Shown: positions 7,468 through 15,542, numbered from the stretch's first letter. The stretch is DNA of 57,132 nt from Nitrosopumilaceae archaeon (GCA_024644385.1 JAHELB010000006.1:1-57132), one strand, 5' to 3'. Made by a program: numbers and translations. Notes: generated by a model not told the origin, from the sequence alone.

Positions 7468-7521
7468 AATTGGAACTGTCACCAAAATTCCACGCATCGG
7501 TTTTGGTCTTAAGTTCCAATT
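7468..7521 (+). ncRNA. Candidate structured small RNA in 358-bp gene-free stretch
   Basis: Between 7180 and 7537 there is no credible gene. It holds a two-part stem: AATTGGAACT (7468-7477) pairs perfectly with AGTTCCAATT (7512-7521), and inside it ACCAAAA (7481-7487) pairs with TTTTGGT (7501-7507) around a 13-base loop. A TATA box sits the right distance upstream. Alternatives are a 3' structure or terminator of the minus-strand gene ending at 7538, or a small palindromic repeat element. Strand is therefore uncertain. Confidence 0.4.
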
Positions 7522-7537
7522 AAATTAAAAAATTTTC

Positions 7538-7768
7538 TCAACCACTCGTGGAATTATAATGATTGCGTAATATGCTTTTCATCAATGGCAAATACAATTC
7601 ATTTGATGTTGGTTTTGTTTTGCATTTTGATAAGAGTCTATCACAATATTGTTTTTCTTCTTCTGTTAACTGTGATGCGTGAAGATAGTTTTTCTTTGAA
7701 GCAAGATCATAAAGAAACGAATAATATTCTTTTAGAGTTTCCTGGTCCTGTAATTCTTTTGCCCTCAT
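7538..7768 (-). CDS. Small soluble hypothetical protein
   Basis: 76 aa, helical and charged (ELQDQETLKEYYSFLYDLAS, then TEEEKQYCDRLLSKCK). The opposite-strand frame 7585-7794 would be hydrophobic and low in charge, so the minus strand is preferred. No family recognised. The stop is 17 bp from the hairpin at 7468-7521, which may serve as its 3' end. Confidence 0.55.
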   Translation of the reverse strand: MRAKELQDQETLKEYYSFLYDLASKKNYLHASQLTEEEKQYCDRLLSKCKTKPTSNELYLPLMKSILRNHYNSTSG

Positions 7769-7921
7769 TTTTTCTCAAAGAAACCAGGGAATAGAATTAT
7801 TTAGTATCTGCCTTACTTTTTGATTGATTCCTGTTCAGAATTTGAATTTTTTTTACCCGTTTAGTTCAATATTTGAACAATGGAGACTATCTTTGCATTA
7901 GGAAAAACAATTTGATTTAAA

Positions 7922-8533
7922 ATGACTATGGCCGAGCCTGTAATTGAGCAAAAAAAAGAGATTAAAATCGATGCAATAGATAGACAAATTCTAAACTTGC
8001 TTATTTCAAATGCACGAGATTCCACAAGAACCATAGTTAAGAAACTCGAAGGTATGGGTACTGAAATGTCAGAGAGAGGGGTAGGAAAAAGAATTTCACG
8101 TTTAGAAAAACTTGGAATAATTCGTGGCTATACGACGATGGTTGATCTAATTCAGGTAAATATGCCCATTTTACGACTGATTACGGTGAAATTTACATCT
8201 CCAAAAGATTTTGTTGCGAGGTTAGATGAAATGAAACAATATTTGACTGGTGCACCCTATTGTGATTTTTCGGCTAGAACGAACGGGAATATTGACTGGA
8301 TTGAACTAAAATTTTTTAACAACCATGAACAAGCCCAAAAAGAAGAGGATCTGTATCGAGCTTGGTTTGGGGATATAATGGAAGATTATAGATCCTACGA
8401 CCTTGATATTCACAAAATGGGTTGGCAGCTTTTCGATGAGGATGATTTTAATAGATTTATTCAGAGCATGACTAAAAAGGAAGATTCTGGCTCTAGCATC
8501 AACAATCCAGAGGGTAATTCTAATCCAAAATAA
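7922..8533 (+). CDS. Lrp/AsnC-family transcriptional regulator
   Basis: 203 aa. The N-terminal AsnC-type helix-turn-helix spans about residues 15-75 (IDAIDRQILNLLISNARDST and GVGKRISRLEKLGII), followed by a ligand-binding/dimer domain of RAM type with atypical sequence, and a polar Ser/Asn-rich C-terminal tail. Lrp proteins bind DNA as dimers or octamers and respond to amino acids or other metabolites. The first ATG (7922) is used here; ATG 7928 is an equally good start. Single gene; targets unknown. Confidence 0.88.
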   Translation: MTMAEPVIEQKKEIKIDAIDRQILNLLISNARDSTRTIVKKLEGMGTEMSERGVGKRISRLEKLGIIRGYTTMVDLIQVNMPILRLITVKFTSPKDFVARLDEMKQYLTGAPYCDFSARTNGNIDWIELKFFNNHEQAQKEEDLYRAWFGDIMEDYRSYDLDIHKMGWQLFDEDDFNRFIQSMTKKEDSGSSINNPEGNSNPK

Positions 8534-8578
8534 TTACTAAATTCACTCTTTTAAATAAAAAGATAGTATACTATAATC

Positions 8579-8674
8579 ATGGCTTTAAGAAATTGTGTTC
8601 ATTGTGGTAAGGAATATGAGGATGTATTCGAAAGACGAATCTGTTCGGACAAGTGTTCTTTTGAAATTTCCTAG
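8579..8674 (+). CDS. 31-aa zinc-finger microprotein
   Basis: Short protein MALRNCVHCGKEYEDVFERR plus 11 more residues, with CVHC and CSDKC as a probable zinc site. A TATA-like TTTTAAATAAAA lies about 25 bp upstream of the ATG at 8579, so a leaderless transcript is predicted. A hairpin terminator candidate follows at 8703-8723. The metal-binding cysteine pattern is the main reason to believe such a short frame. Function unknown; small zinc fingers of this kind often bind nucleic acid or ribosomes. Confidence 0.65.
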   Translation: MALRNCVHCGKEYEDVFERRICSDKCSFEIS

Positions 8675-8702
8675 TTAATCTGTACTTGAGTAAATAGGCT
8701 CG

Positions 8703-8723
8703 ACAGTTCATTTATTGAACTGT
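8703..8723 (+). terminator. Hairpin, probable transcript end
   Basis: ACAGTTCA, five bases TTTAT, then TGAACTGT: a perfect 8-bp stem 28 bp after the zinc-finger gene, followed by a T-rich stretch. Fits a 3' end structure. Confidence 0.5.
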
Positions 8724-8817
8724 GTTGTTAATTTTTAGATTCAGTTTCTGAACAAAATACAACGTAAAAGTTGGATCCATTCTAAATAGCTCAAAAATTT
8801 CTTAAGCTTTGACAAAC

Positions 8818-9036
8818 ATGAGTACAATCAACGTACAAATTGAAGTTTCCGACAACAAAAGAAAACTCGGAATAATAGGTTTGTTAGCCTTACCTATTGT
8901 TGCAGCAATGTACTCCGCAGGAAGTGCATCCTTCGAGCAAGTACCACAAATACTCACAAGTGGAGTATTTCCAGTACTGTTAACTCTTGGATCTTGGGGT
9001 CTAGCTGTAAAAATGGCATTGAAATTGAAAAAGTAG
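8818..9036 (+). CDS. Small two-helix membrane protein
   Basis: 72 aa: polar N-terminus (MSTINVQIEVSDNKRKLG), helix 1 at about 19-35 (IIGLLALPIVAAMYSAG) and helix 2 at about 48-68 (FPVLLTLGSWGLAVKMAL), basic KLKK end. ATG 8818 is preferred over an in-frame TTG at 8809. No family of known function recognised. Confidence 0.7.
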   Translation: MSTINVQIEVSDNKRKLGIIGLLALPIVAAMYSAGSASFEQVPQILTSGVFPVLLTLGSWGLAVKMALKLKK

Positions 9037-9327
9037 GATAATTTCCTCTTTTCAATTTTTTTTATTTTATAAATTTAATTTAAGTAAATTTTTTTCTTTT
9101 AATCCATTCTCATTCTGGTCTATCTTTTTCTTCGGACACTAGTATTCATCCTCCATAGATTTTCTCTCCAAAATGAGCTGATTTATGGAGATACAAAAGT
9201 TACATTTACAACGTGACATGGTATTTCTTAAAAAAATTTTAATATAACAATGTGTATGACTCCCTGAAAAACAAACAATTTTGGTAGGCTCGAAAACCGT
9301 AAAACAATAGCGTTACACAACATTGTC

Positions 9328-9340
9328 TTTAAATTATTAA
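9328..9340 (+). promoter_or_regulatory. TATA-like tract in front of second intergenic hairpin
   Basis: TTTAAATTATTAA is centred about 26 bp upstream of the hairpin beginning at 9360 and too far (about 130 bp) from the ATG at 9467 to be its core promoter. Confidence 0.4.
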
Positions 9341-9359
9341 AATGGTAATTAGGCCCTAG

Positions 9360-9420
9360 ACTCAGGTCTGCCCACTATTGCCCAATAGCTGAGTTTGACC
9401 TGAGTTTTAATTCTATATTT
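9360..9420 (+). ncRNA. Candidate small structured RNA in 430-bp gene-free stretch
   Basis: The stretch 9037-9466 has no credible gene. It contains ACTCAGGTC (9360-9368) pairing perfectly with GACCTGAGT (9397-9405), and inside it CTATT (9375-9379) pairing with AATAG (9384-9388) around GCCC. The outer stem is followed by TTTT and a T-rich run to about 9420, as in an intrinsic-type terminator, and a TATA-like tract lies 26 bp upstream. This would be a 45-60 nt RNA. A 5' leader element for the 9467 gene is the main alternative. Confidence 0.45.
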
Positions 9421-9466
9421 TTAAAATTAACAAAGGTTTCAATAGGGACGAATACCATATTGTATT

Positions 9467-9652
9467 ATGGCACTTGGAATTTACATTGCAATTGTTGTAA
9501 TTGGAATTGTTGCAGTTGTTATGTTTAAGCTCTTTCGAAATACTAGTAAGACCAGCTATTTTGGAGAGCCAATCAGGTGCCAAACTTGTGGTAGAAGAAC
9601 ACAAGCATCAAATTGTCCTTTTTGTAAATCTGATTCAAAGTTTTTAAAATAG
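9467..9652 (+). CDS. Membrane-anchored zinc-ribbon protein
   Basis: 61 aa. An N-terminal membrane helix (LGIYIAIVVIGIVAVVMFKL) is followed by a short linker and a cytoplasmic zinc ribbon, CQTCGRRTQASNCPFC. The positive-inside rule puts the ribbon in the cytoplasm. It runs convergent with the beta-propeller gene and stops 3 bp from its end. Function unknown. Confidence 0.75.
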   Translation: MALGIYIAIVVIGIVAVVMFKLFRNTSKTSYFGEPIRCQTCGRRTQASNCPFCKSDSKFLK

Positions 9653-9654
9653 AT

Positions 9655-11883
9655 CTAGTCTTCTAAATATCCAATGAATTTACCAGTGTTTTCCAGTTTA
9701 ATAGAGTTGATCTCCTCCAGATTATTGATAAAATTCATCTTCAGATGTCTATCGGATGCAGTATACAAAACCTCTTCGATGTAGAATGTCCTTGAATTTC
9801 CCATTCCATAGTAACCAGAATCATTTTCGGTGTGAGTTATTGTTCCTTTGAGATTGATTCCGTCCTTGGGATTTAACTCAAATATATAAAATCCATTCCA
9901 TCTGTTAAAATCAGGCGCAATAATTCTTTTATCAGATATTCCATCCAAAGATTTAAGATCGCTACTAATTGGGATAGACAAAATATCTTTTTTCTTGTCA
10001 AAGAAAAAAGCCTTGTGGTTGTTTAATACCTCAGAATGTGTAGATGAGTCTCCTATTACAAAATCATCAAGTACTATGGGTTTTCTAACATCTGATACAT
10101 CAAAGAGTGCTACTTTGACCCCAAGTTGTTGAACCCTTCCACTTCCAACTTCTTTGGTGTCTCTTCCTACACCAATTACATAATCACCATCATATGGATG
10201 CAGGTAATTTGAGAATCCAGGAATTTTTAGCTCCCCTAAAATCTTTGGTGTATCTGAAGATAAGTCGATTACAAAGAAAGGATCGATTTGTTGGAAAGTA
10301 ACCAAGTATAATCTATCTCCCATGAATCGGGCTGAAAATATACTCTCATCAGGAGCTATCTCATCAAGTCCTCCAACAATTTTAAGATTCTCATCTAAAA
10401 CATAGACTGCATTTGAGCGTATTGTTCCCTTGTATTGTGAATAGTATTCTACTGTAGTTGCAACTCGGAATCTATCATCATTTTCATCCATTGAAAATTG
10501 ATTTAGTAATCGTCCTGGAACTGATCCCTTTGCAACATACTCTAATTTTTCCTCATCAATAGAAATTTTGTGAATTATTGTCTTTAGGGATTCTTCTTGT
10601 ATTCTTCTGTCATATTCTGAAAGTGCTTCACGGATTTTATCAAATAGTTTTTCCTTTTGGTTTTTACTCATCTGATTGTAAGAATCTTGCATTAACTCAG
10701 CAATTTCGCTCCACTGTCTTGCAGAATTCAAGGATGAATCATTTTGAATTGATTTGATTTTATCGCGAATCTCTGCCGGAAGTAATGGTACTACAACGTC
10801 AAAGAACCTATCTCGGTTAGAGTCTTCATAGAATCTATAAGGAAGATTTTGTTGGTAAGTTAGGTAAAAGTTGTCTTCAGAAACATAGATGGTGCCAGTA
10901 TACCCCATTAGAAATGTTTCAGAGTTTATTGTATCGCTAAATACATCAATCGCAGTTAGAGTATTAAAATTGGAAAATCTCTCCATATTATCAAAATAAA
11001 ATGCATCGGGAACCATTAATGGCTCTGATTTTTCCATAATAATTGGCAACCGGGGATATTGGTAGTCGATATTGCTGTTTGTTACAAAGTAGACAAAATC
11101 TCCAATCATTCGTGCATCTCTAAAGTGGCCATCAATGGTATAATCTTTGATAATTTCTGGTTTTTCCTTATTTGAAACATCTACTACCAAAGCATGAGTA
11201 ACAGGATTGTATGAAGGTCGAGGAATAAAATCAAATTGTGGAATTATTTCATCTTGGCTTTGCCCATTGTAAAATATCACCAATCGGTTACCGTTTAGGA
11301 ACATGTTTTGAATATATTGTGATTCAATATCCAATGCAATTTTTAGTACAAGTTTTGCTGATTCAGCAGGATAAGCATCAATAATAGATAGTGTATTTTG
11401 AGAAACAATGTAAACATATTTTGAATCATTTTTCAAATAATCTGGCTCATCAACATTTTCTACTTGAATATTGGTTGTTGAATAGTCAACACCACCTGTT
11501 CCTAATTGTGCTTTAGATGCATCCATGTCAAAACCTACCATGGGTTCTGCCATTGGAGCACGTAAGGATAATTCCATTGTTTCCTCAAATGCCATAAAAC
11601 CATCTGCTCGAAAACTTCGATCATCATAAAATCCGCCTTCAAACATATTTGAGGCACCTAAAATTTCCTTTAACTCAGTTGCTGAGGAAATTTTTCTGAT
11701 TTCTTGTGTACCTTGAATCAAATCTGAAACGGTTCTATCCACATAAACTACTTGTGGAGGATTTGGGTTTTGAGTAACTTCAGGTTGTTGATCAAAACCA
11801 ACGGCAAACATAATCCCTAAGGTTGCAATAACGGATATTGCTACCACGATTGGAATAATAATTTTGGAACTCATATTTTTCAT
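9655..11883 (-). CDS. Secreted C-terminal beta-propeller-domain protein
   Basis: 742 aa with one N-terminal membrane or signal helix (IIIPIVVAISVIATLGIMFA) and a long beta-propeller of the family described as distantly related to WD-40 repeats (COG4880/PF09826). Markers are NIQVENVDEPDYLKND early in the domain, SIIDAYPAESAKLVLKI, then repeated strands of the type GDFVYFVTN, DRLYLVTFQQIDPFFVIDL and YVIGVGRDTKE. An insertion of about 60 charged helical residues occurs in the middle. Such proteins are extracellular and of unknown biochemical role. It is divergently transcribed from a membrane-linked regulator (12015-12839), with a shared promoter region carrying two matching palindromes. Confidence 0.85.
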   Translation of the reverse strand: MKNMSSKIIIPIVVAISVIATLGIMFAVGFDQQPEVTQNPNPPQVVYVDRTVSDLIQGTQEIRKISSATELKEILGASNMFEGGFYDDRSFRADGFMAFEETMELSLRAPMAEPMVGFDMDASKAQLGTGGVDYSTTNIQVENVDEPDYLKNDSKYVYIVSQNTLSIIDAYPAESAKLVLKIALDIESQYIQNMFLNGNRLVIFYNGQSQDEIIPQFDFIPRPSYNPVTHALVVDVSNKEKPEIIKDYTIDGHFRDARMIGDFVYFVTNSNIDYQYPRLPIIMEKSEPLMVPDAFYFDNMERFSNFNTLTAIDVFSDTINSETFLMGYTGTIYVSEDNFYLTYQQNLPYRFYEDSNRDRFFDVVVPLLPAEIRDKIKSIQNDSSLNSARQWSEIAELMQDSYNQMSKNQKEKLFDKIREALSEYDRRIQEESLKTIIHKISIDEEKLEYVAKGSVPGRLLNQFSMDENDDRFRVATTVEYYSQYKGTIRSNAVYVLDENLKIVGGLDEIAPDESIFSARFMGDRLYLVTFQQIDPFFVIDLSSDTPKILGELKIPGFSNYLHPYDGDYVIGVGRDTKEVGSGRVQQLGVKVALFDVSDVRKPIVLDDFVIGDSSTHSEVLNNHKAFFFDKKKDILSIPISSDLKSLDGISDKRIIAPDFNRWNGFYIFELNPKDGINLKGTITHTENDSGYYGMGNSRTFYIEEVLYTASDRHLKMNFINNLEEINSIKLENTGKFIGYLED

Positions 11884-11919
11884 CTTTTTTTCTTTATTTT
11901 TTTAACTACCTTTTGACGG

Positions 11920-11998
11920 TTACTATAGTATATTCATTAAGCTTAAAAGGTTAAGTGAAATTGTAATTTTACCAAACAATTTACATATACTATAGTGT
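11920..11998. promoter_or_regulatory. Divergent promoter with two inverted 12-bp boxes
   Basis: The 131-bp region between 11883 and 12015 has ATATACTATAGT at 11985-11996 (plus strand) and the same 12 bp on the minus strand at 11922-11933. Each contains the perfect palindrome ACTATAGT; centres are 67 bp apart. On the plus side the box overlaps the expected TATA position for the regulator gene. They are either matching promoter elements or operator sites, possibly for the regulator's own winged helix. Confidence 0.5.
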
Positions 11999-12014
11999 AA
12001 ATAAAAGAATTCCA

Positions 12015-12839
12015 ATGTCAGGAGAAGAAAAGGAACAAGAGATTACCGAAAAAATTAAAATCATGGCTACGGATGATGAGAGAATAAAATCATTCGGTGA
12101 GTTGTTAACTAATGATTCAAGCAGAGCAATCCTACAATTGCTATTTAATGAAGAACTCACCGCACTTCAGATTGCAGATAAAACTGGAATTTCTCTTCAA
12201 TTAGTAAAATATCACATCATCAAATTACAGGATCTAGGCGTGGTGAAGGTGACTAAAACCGAAAAAAATTCCAAATCTCAGGATATGAAGTATTATTCTG
12301 CTTCTAAATTTAGCATGGTTATTGTTCCTCCCATATACTCTGAAAAAACAAAGGAAAGCAAGCTCCTGGTTCGTTCATTTAGGCATATTTACAAAATTTC
12401 AGGTTTAGGACTAGCTGCAGGGATTTCAGGCCTTTTGTCATTTTCAATGTTACAACAAAAAAATAATGTATCTATTGAACCAGATAAAGAAATTCAAGAG
12501 ACTAGTCTTCAAGATATGGAGGGGAGTTTTCAAGCAGCAATAGAAGAATCGGGTGAAGACGTAGCTGCAAAATCAGGAGATGCTGCCATTTCCACTACAC
12601 CCTCTGTAGAATCTACACCGGAGGTTTTAAAGGAAAATAGATTAGAAGAAGCTTTAGAGCTTCAACAACGAAGTATTGATGCAGCTGAGGCAAATCCTTC
12701 TATAGGATCTGGTACTCCTCTTTTTGATTTTGGGGATTTAGCAATTACCTTTACCATAATCGCAATAATTTTGGGTGGATTGGCTGCATTCTTTTTCATC
12801 AAATCCCTCAAACAGTCGAAACAAAAACGACTGGCATAA
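12015..12839 (+). CDS. Membrane-anchored ArsR-type winged-helix regulator
   Basis: 274 aa. Winged helix at about residues 25-95 (LTNDSSRAILQLLFNEELTA, ISLQLVKYHIIKLQDLGVVK), then one membrane helix (about 131-147), an outside acidic segment of ~90 residues, and a second helix (ITFTIIAIILGGLAAFFF) before a basic tail. Both ends are therefore cytoplasmic. The outside segment ends NPSIGSGTPLFDFG, almost the same as NPKAGSGTPMFAADG in the next gene. A DNA-binding domain tied to the membrane suggests one-component sensing of an envelope signal; this is inference. It is divergent from the beta-propeller gene. Confidence 0.85.
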   Translation: MSGEEKEQEITEKIKIMATDDERIKSFGELLTNDSSRAILQLLFNEELTALQIADKTGISLQLVKYHIIKLQDLGVVKVTKTEKNSKSQDMKYYSASKFSMVIVPPIYSEKTKESKLLVRSFRHIYKISGLGLAAGISGLLSFSMLQQKNNVSIEPDKEIQETSLQDMEGSFQAAIEESGEDVAAKSGDAAISTTPSVESTPEVLKENRLEEALELQQRSIDAAEANPSIGSGTPLFDFGDLAITFTIIAIILGGLAAFFFIKSLKQSKQKRLA

Positions 12840-12866
12840 TCTAGTTCTAAACAATTTTTAGTGAAA

Positions 12867-12878
12867 ATGAAATTTCAT
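12867..12878. repeat. Perfect 12-bp palindrome upstream of 12914 gene
   Basis: ATGAAATTTCAT lies 36-47 bp upstream of the ATG at 12914, between the regulator and its neighbour. It could be an operator; in AT-rich DNA a chance palindrome cannot be excluded. Confidence 0.3.
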
Positions 12879-12913
12879 CAAAGCCTTTATTCGATTTTCA
12901 CGTAATAAAATCA

Positions 12914-13228
12914 ATGACTAGAAAAACAACGGCAATCATAACAGGAGTAATGTTTAGTCTTTTGATATTACCTTCTGTTAGTAACCTTGCATTTGCACAG
13001 TACATTGTAACTGATGGAAAAACTGGACTCGATGACTACTTGCAACTTGCTCATGATAAGGTTACAATTGCACATGACAATCCAAAAGCTGGATCTGGAA
13101 CACCAATGTTTGCAGCAGATGGGGTTGTAGGTGCTTTAATTTTGTCTACCGGAATATTTGGCGGAGTTGCTGCAACATTTTTTATTAGAGGCCGTCAAGG
13201 AAAATACGCTGCAATTGGACGTGGATAA
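12914..13228 (+). CDS. Small exported protein with GSGTP-helix tail
   Basis: 104 aa. Signal peptide MTRKTTAIITGVMFSLLILP ending near FAQ, a ~45-residue mature segment (GKTGLDDYLQLAHDKVTIAH), the NPKAGSGTPMF motif, a membrane helix (GALILSTGIFGGVAATFFI) and a basic GRQGKYAAIGRG end. The motif plus helix matches the end of the regulator encoded just upstream, which argues that the two act together, for example by helix pairing or processing by one protease. Function unknown. Confidence 0.75.
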   Translation: MTRKTTAIITGVMFSLLILPSVSNLAFAQYIVTDGKTGLDDYLQLAHDKVTIAHDNPKAGSGTPMFAADGVVGALILSTGIFGGVAATFFIRGRQGKYAAIGRG

Positions 13229-13312
13229 AAAATCCACTCCTTTTTTTAGAATAGTGATATAATTAAGCAAAAATCGTGTAATTTGTGCCCAAATTTATAG
13301 TATTTTTGGGTT

Positions 13313-13561
13313 TTAGCAGGATTCGTAATACCGCTCTTCTGCATAACTAAGGTACACATCATGCCCAAAGTAGAGTTTTGATTCAATTATTTGACTTTCA
13401 GTATATTCTCTTAATTCTGGACATGATAGACTAAAGATAAATTCTTTTTCCTCGATCATCTCATTAGAAGTTAGTAGGATTACATAGATTAAGGAAATTA
13501 AAACTACTGGAGCGATAAAAAAAGTAACAGGCATGTGTTTTAGATCTTTTTTACTAATCAA
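13313..13561 (-). CDS. Small membrane protein
   Basis: 82 aa with one membrane helix (about 11-30, VTFFIAPVVLISLIYVILL) and a polar 50-residue domain, probably outside, with two cysteines (LSCPELREY and the C-terminal YYESC) that could form a disulfide. No family recognised. Confidence 0.6.
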   Translation of the reverse strand: MISKKDLKHMPVTFFIAPVVLISLIYVILLTSNEMIEEKEFIFSLSCPELREYTESQIIESKLYFGHDVYLSYAEERYYESC

Positions 13562-13773
13562 TTTACAATCTCCAATGTTTCTGGTTTGCGTTAACCATTT
13601 TCCAAATTATTAAATTAAATAATTGCAAAACATCTCCACCTCAAGCCCACAAAATTATAAAATTCATTTTTATAAAGTTGGCTACATGTAATTTTTTTTT
13701 ATGACATTATTTAAAAATTTAAATATTAATTTTAGATAGATTTAAAAAAATATTGTTTAGTAAAAAAGAAAAA

Positions 13774-15120
13774 TTAGATCGAAGAAATTACAATTCCTCG
13801 TTCAATTAGTTTTTCTGCTGTTGTTTCTTTGACACAAATTGGTGTTGCATTGGATGTTTTCATTACAAGTGTAAAACCTTCACGACATTCTACCATGGTT
13901 GCATCAATTCCTGCTGCAACTTGATGCCTAGGGGAAATCCAGCTCATTGAAAATTCTCTTGCCTTTTCCATGAAATGATCTCTCATTTCTTGTTTTTCTA
14001 AATCACTCATTGATTTATCTCGCAATGAATGCTTGAAATCTCGTAGTTCTCCATGAAGTGTCTTGATCTCAATTTTTTGCTCATCAGTCAAAGTACTTGC
14101 TCTTAGAATCATGTGAGATTTACGGTCAGAAATCATAGAGTCTTTATGGTCAGACATTTGGCTTTTCATAGAGTCTTTATGGTCAGACATTTGGCTTTTC
14201 ATAGAGTCTTTATGGTCAGACATTTGGCTTTTCATAGAGTCTTTATGGTCAGACATTTGGCTTTTCATGTACATCATATGCTCCTCAATGAACATGTCCC
14301 TTCCAGAGTCATCTAGAGAGCAATATTTTTCCATTTCTAAAAGATGATCTACTTTTTTCTGATGTTCTTCAATAAACTCTAATTTCTCTTGTTCAGACAT
14401 TTCACAAAATTCATCCATCTTCTCTCTTTTGTTATAGTCAAATTTCTTGGAATCATGATCTCGCATAAATTCATCCTTATTTTCTTCAATGTAAGCATCT
14501 CTTTCTAAATCATCCAGTAAACAATACTCTTCCATTTTTTCTTGATGATCAGATGTCATCGGATGTTTTTCTAGGAAGGTTTCTTTATCTTCATCAGACA
14601 TTTCACAGTATTCATCCAATTTTTCTCTCATGTCATATTCGTGTTTTAGGTATGCATCCATGTGTTCTTCAAAGTAAGCATCTTTTTCTGATTCATCCAG
14701 TAAACAATACTCTTCCATTTTTTCTTGATGATCAAATGTCATCGGATGTTTTTCTAGGAAGGTTTCTTTATCTTCATCAGACATTTCACAATATTTATCC
14801 CACATATCGTCCATATCCCAATCATCTTTCTCTACATAATTTGGAAAATGTTCGTCAATAAATTCATCAATTAGATCTTCCCGTTCCATTTCATCTAATT
14901 CACAAAGATTTGCTAATCGTTCTTCAAATTGTTCCAGTCTTGGATGATCCATGAATAATTGTTTTTTTTCTTCTCCAGTCATTTTACAAAAATACTCTAG
15001 TCTGTCGTCAAAGTCGTGGTCGTCATCATCTGATTCTGCAAATGCTATTACAGTTCCCGCGGTTATCCCGGTGAATATTATCAGTGAAAAAACAACACTA
15101 AGAAGTTGTATTTTTTTCAT
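13774..15120 (-). CDS. Secreted acidic repeat protein with C-terminal Cys-pair module
   Basis: 448 aa from ATG 15120 (MKKIQLLSVVFSLIIFTGIT signal peptide); an upstream in-frame ATG at 15204 is unlikely. The mature protein has four ~60-residue acidic helical repeats, each with two cysteines, of the type YCEMSDEDKETFLEKH and MEEYCLLDESEKDAYFEEH. Next come 4-5 copies of DHKDSMKSQMS, then a helical Glu/Lys region. It ends with CREGFTLVMKTSNATPICV followed by ETTAEKLIERGIV, a module shared with other secreted proteins here. Many Asp/Glu suggest divalent-cation binding or a surface-layer role, unproven. It is divergent from 15186-15437. Confidence 0.82.
   Translation of the reverse strand: MKKIQLLSVVFSLIIFTGITAGTVIAFAESDDDDHDFDDRLEYFCKMTGEEKKQLFMDHPRLEQFEERLANLCELDEMEREDLIDEFIDEHFPNYVEKDDWDMDDMWDKYCEMSDEDKETFLEKHPMTFDHQEKMEEYCLLDESEKDAYFEEHMDAYLKHEYDMREKLDEYCEMSDEDKETFLEKHPMTSDHQEKMEEYCLLDDLERDAYIEENKDEFMRDHDSKKFDYNKREKMDEFCEMSEQEKLEFIEEHQKKVDHLLEMEKYCSLDDSGRDMFIEEHMMYMKSQMSDHKDSMKSQMSDHKDSMKSQMSDHKDSMKSQMSDHKDSMISDRKSHMILRASTLTDEQKIEIKTLHGELRDFKHSLRDKSMSDLEKQEMRDHFMEKAREFSMSWISPRHQVAAGIDATMVECREGFTLVMKTSNATPICVKETTAEKLIERGIVISSI
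14135..14266 (-). repeat. 33-bp tandem repeat, 4 copies
   Basis: Four identical 33-bp units begin at 14135, 14168, 14201 and 14234 and encode the 11-residue DHKDSMKSQMS repeat inside the acidic secreted protein. Exact identity indicates recent expansion. Confidence 0.95.
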
Positions 15121-15185
15121 TAATAAATTTCCATAATATAGGCTATAAAGCCTATTGGAACAATAATACACAATAATTAATAATA

Positions 15186-15437
15186 ATGAAATGGATTCGT
15201 GCAATCATGCCTGAAATTTCCCAGAAAGATATAGAACGTATAGAGTTGTTGGAAATCGTAGCTAGTACCAAAACCGGACTTAAAATGTTGTCCAGTGAAC
15301 AATTAAACCGTCTATATCAATTGGTAAACGAGAAAGTCTATACAAATGAAATCCATATTGCCAAATCAAAAAAAGATTTACTGGAAAAAATAAACAATAG
15401 AATTTATGATCTAGGCGAAGGAAGAATAATTCTCTAA
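15186..15437 (+). CDS. Hypothetical small helical protein
   Basis: 83 aa (or 76 aa from the ATG at 15207), soluble and helical: ISQKDIERIELLEIVASTKT, MLSSEQLNRLYQLVNEKVY, SKKDLLEKINNRIYDLGEG. Divergent from the acidic secreted protein with a 65-bp gap. No family recognised. Confidence 0.55.
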   Translation: MKWIRAIMPEISQKDIERIELLEIVASTKTGLKMLSSEQLNRLYQLVNEKVYTNEIHIAKSKKDLLEKINNRIYDLGEGRIIL

Positions 15438-15542
15438 TGTTTAAAAAAATTAGTTTAATAGTTTAAAATTAAAAAATGGTATAATTGAGAACCATCACAA
15501 AAATGTGTTACTTTCAAGAAAAAATTTTTTGTTCTTTATGCC

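Noticed and set aside
7585-7794. 69-aa plus-strand frame opposite 7538-7768
   Set aside because: Hydrophobic antisense frame without promoter or ribosome-binding site; the minus-strand protein has normal composition.
14113-14861. Plus-strand frames with FMVRHLAFHRV repeats and similar
   Set aside because: They are antisense readings of the acidic repeat protein 13774-15120; the repeats arise from its tandem DNA units.
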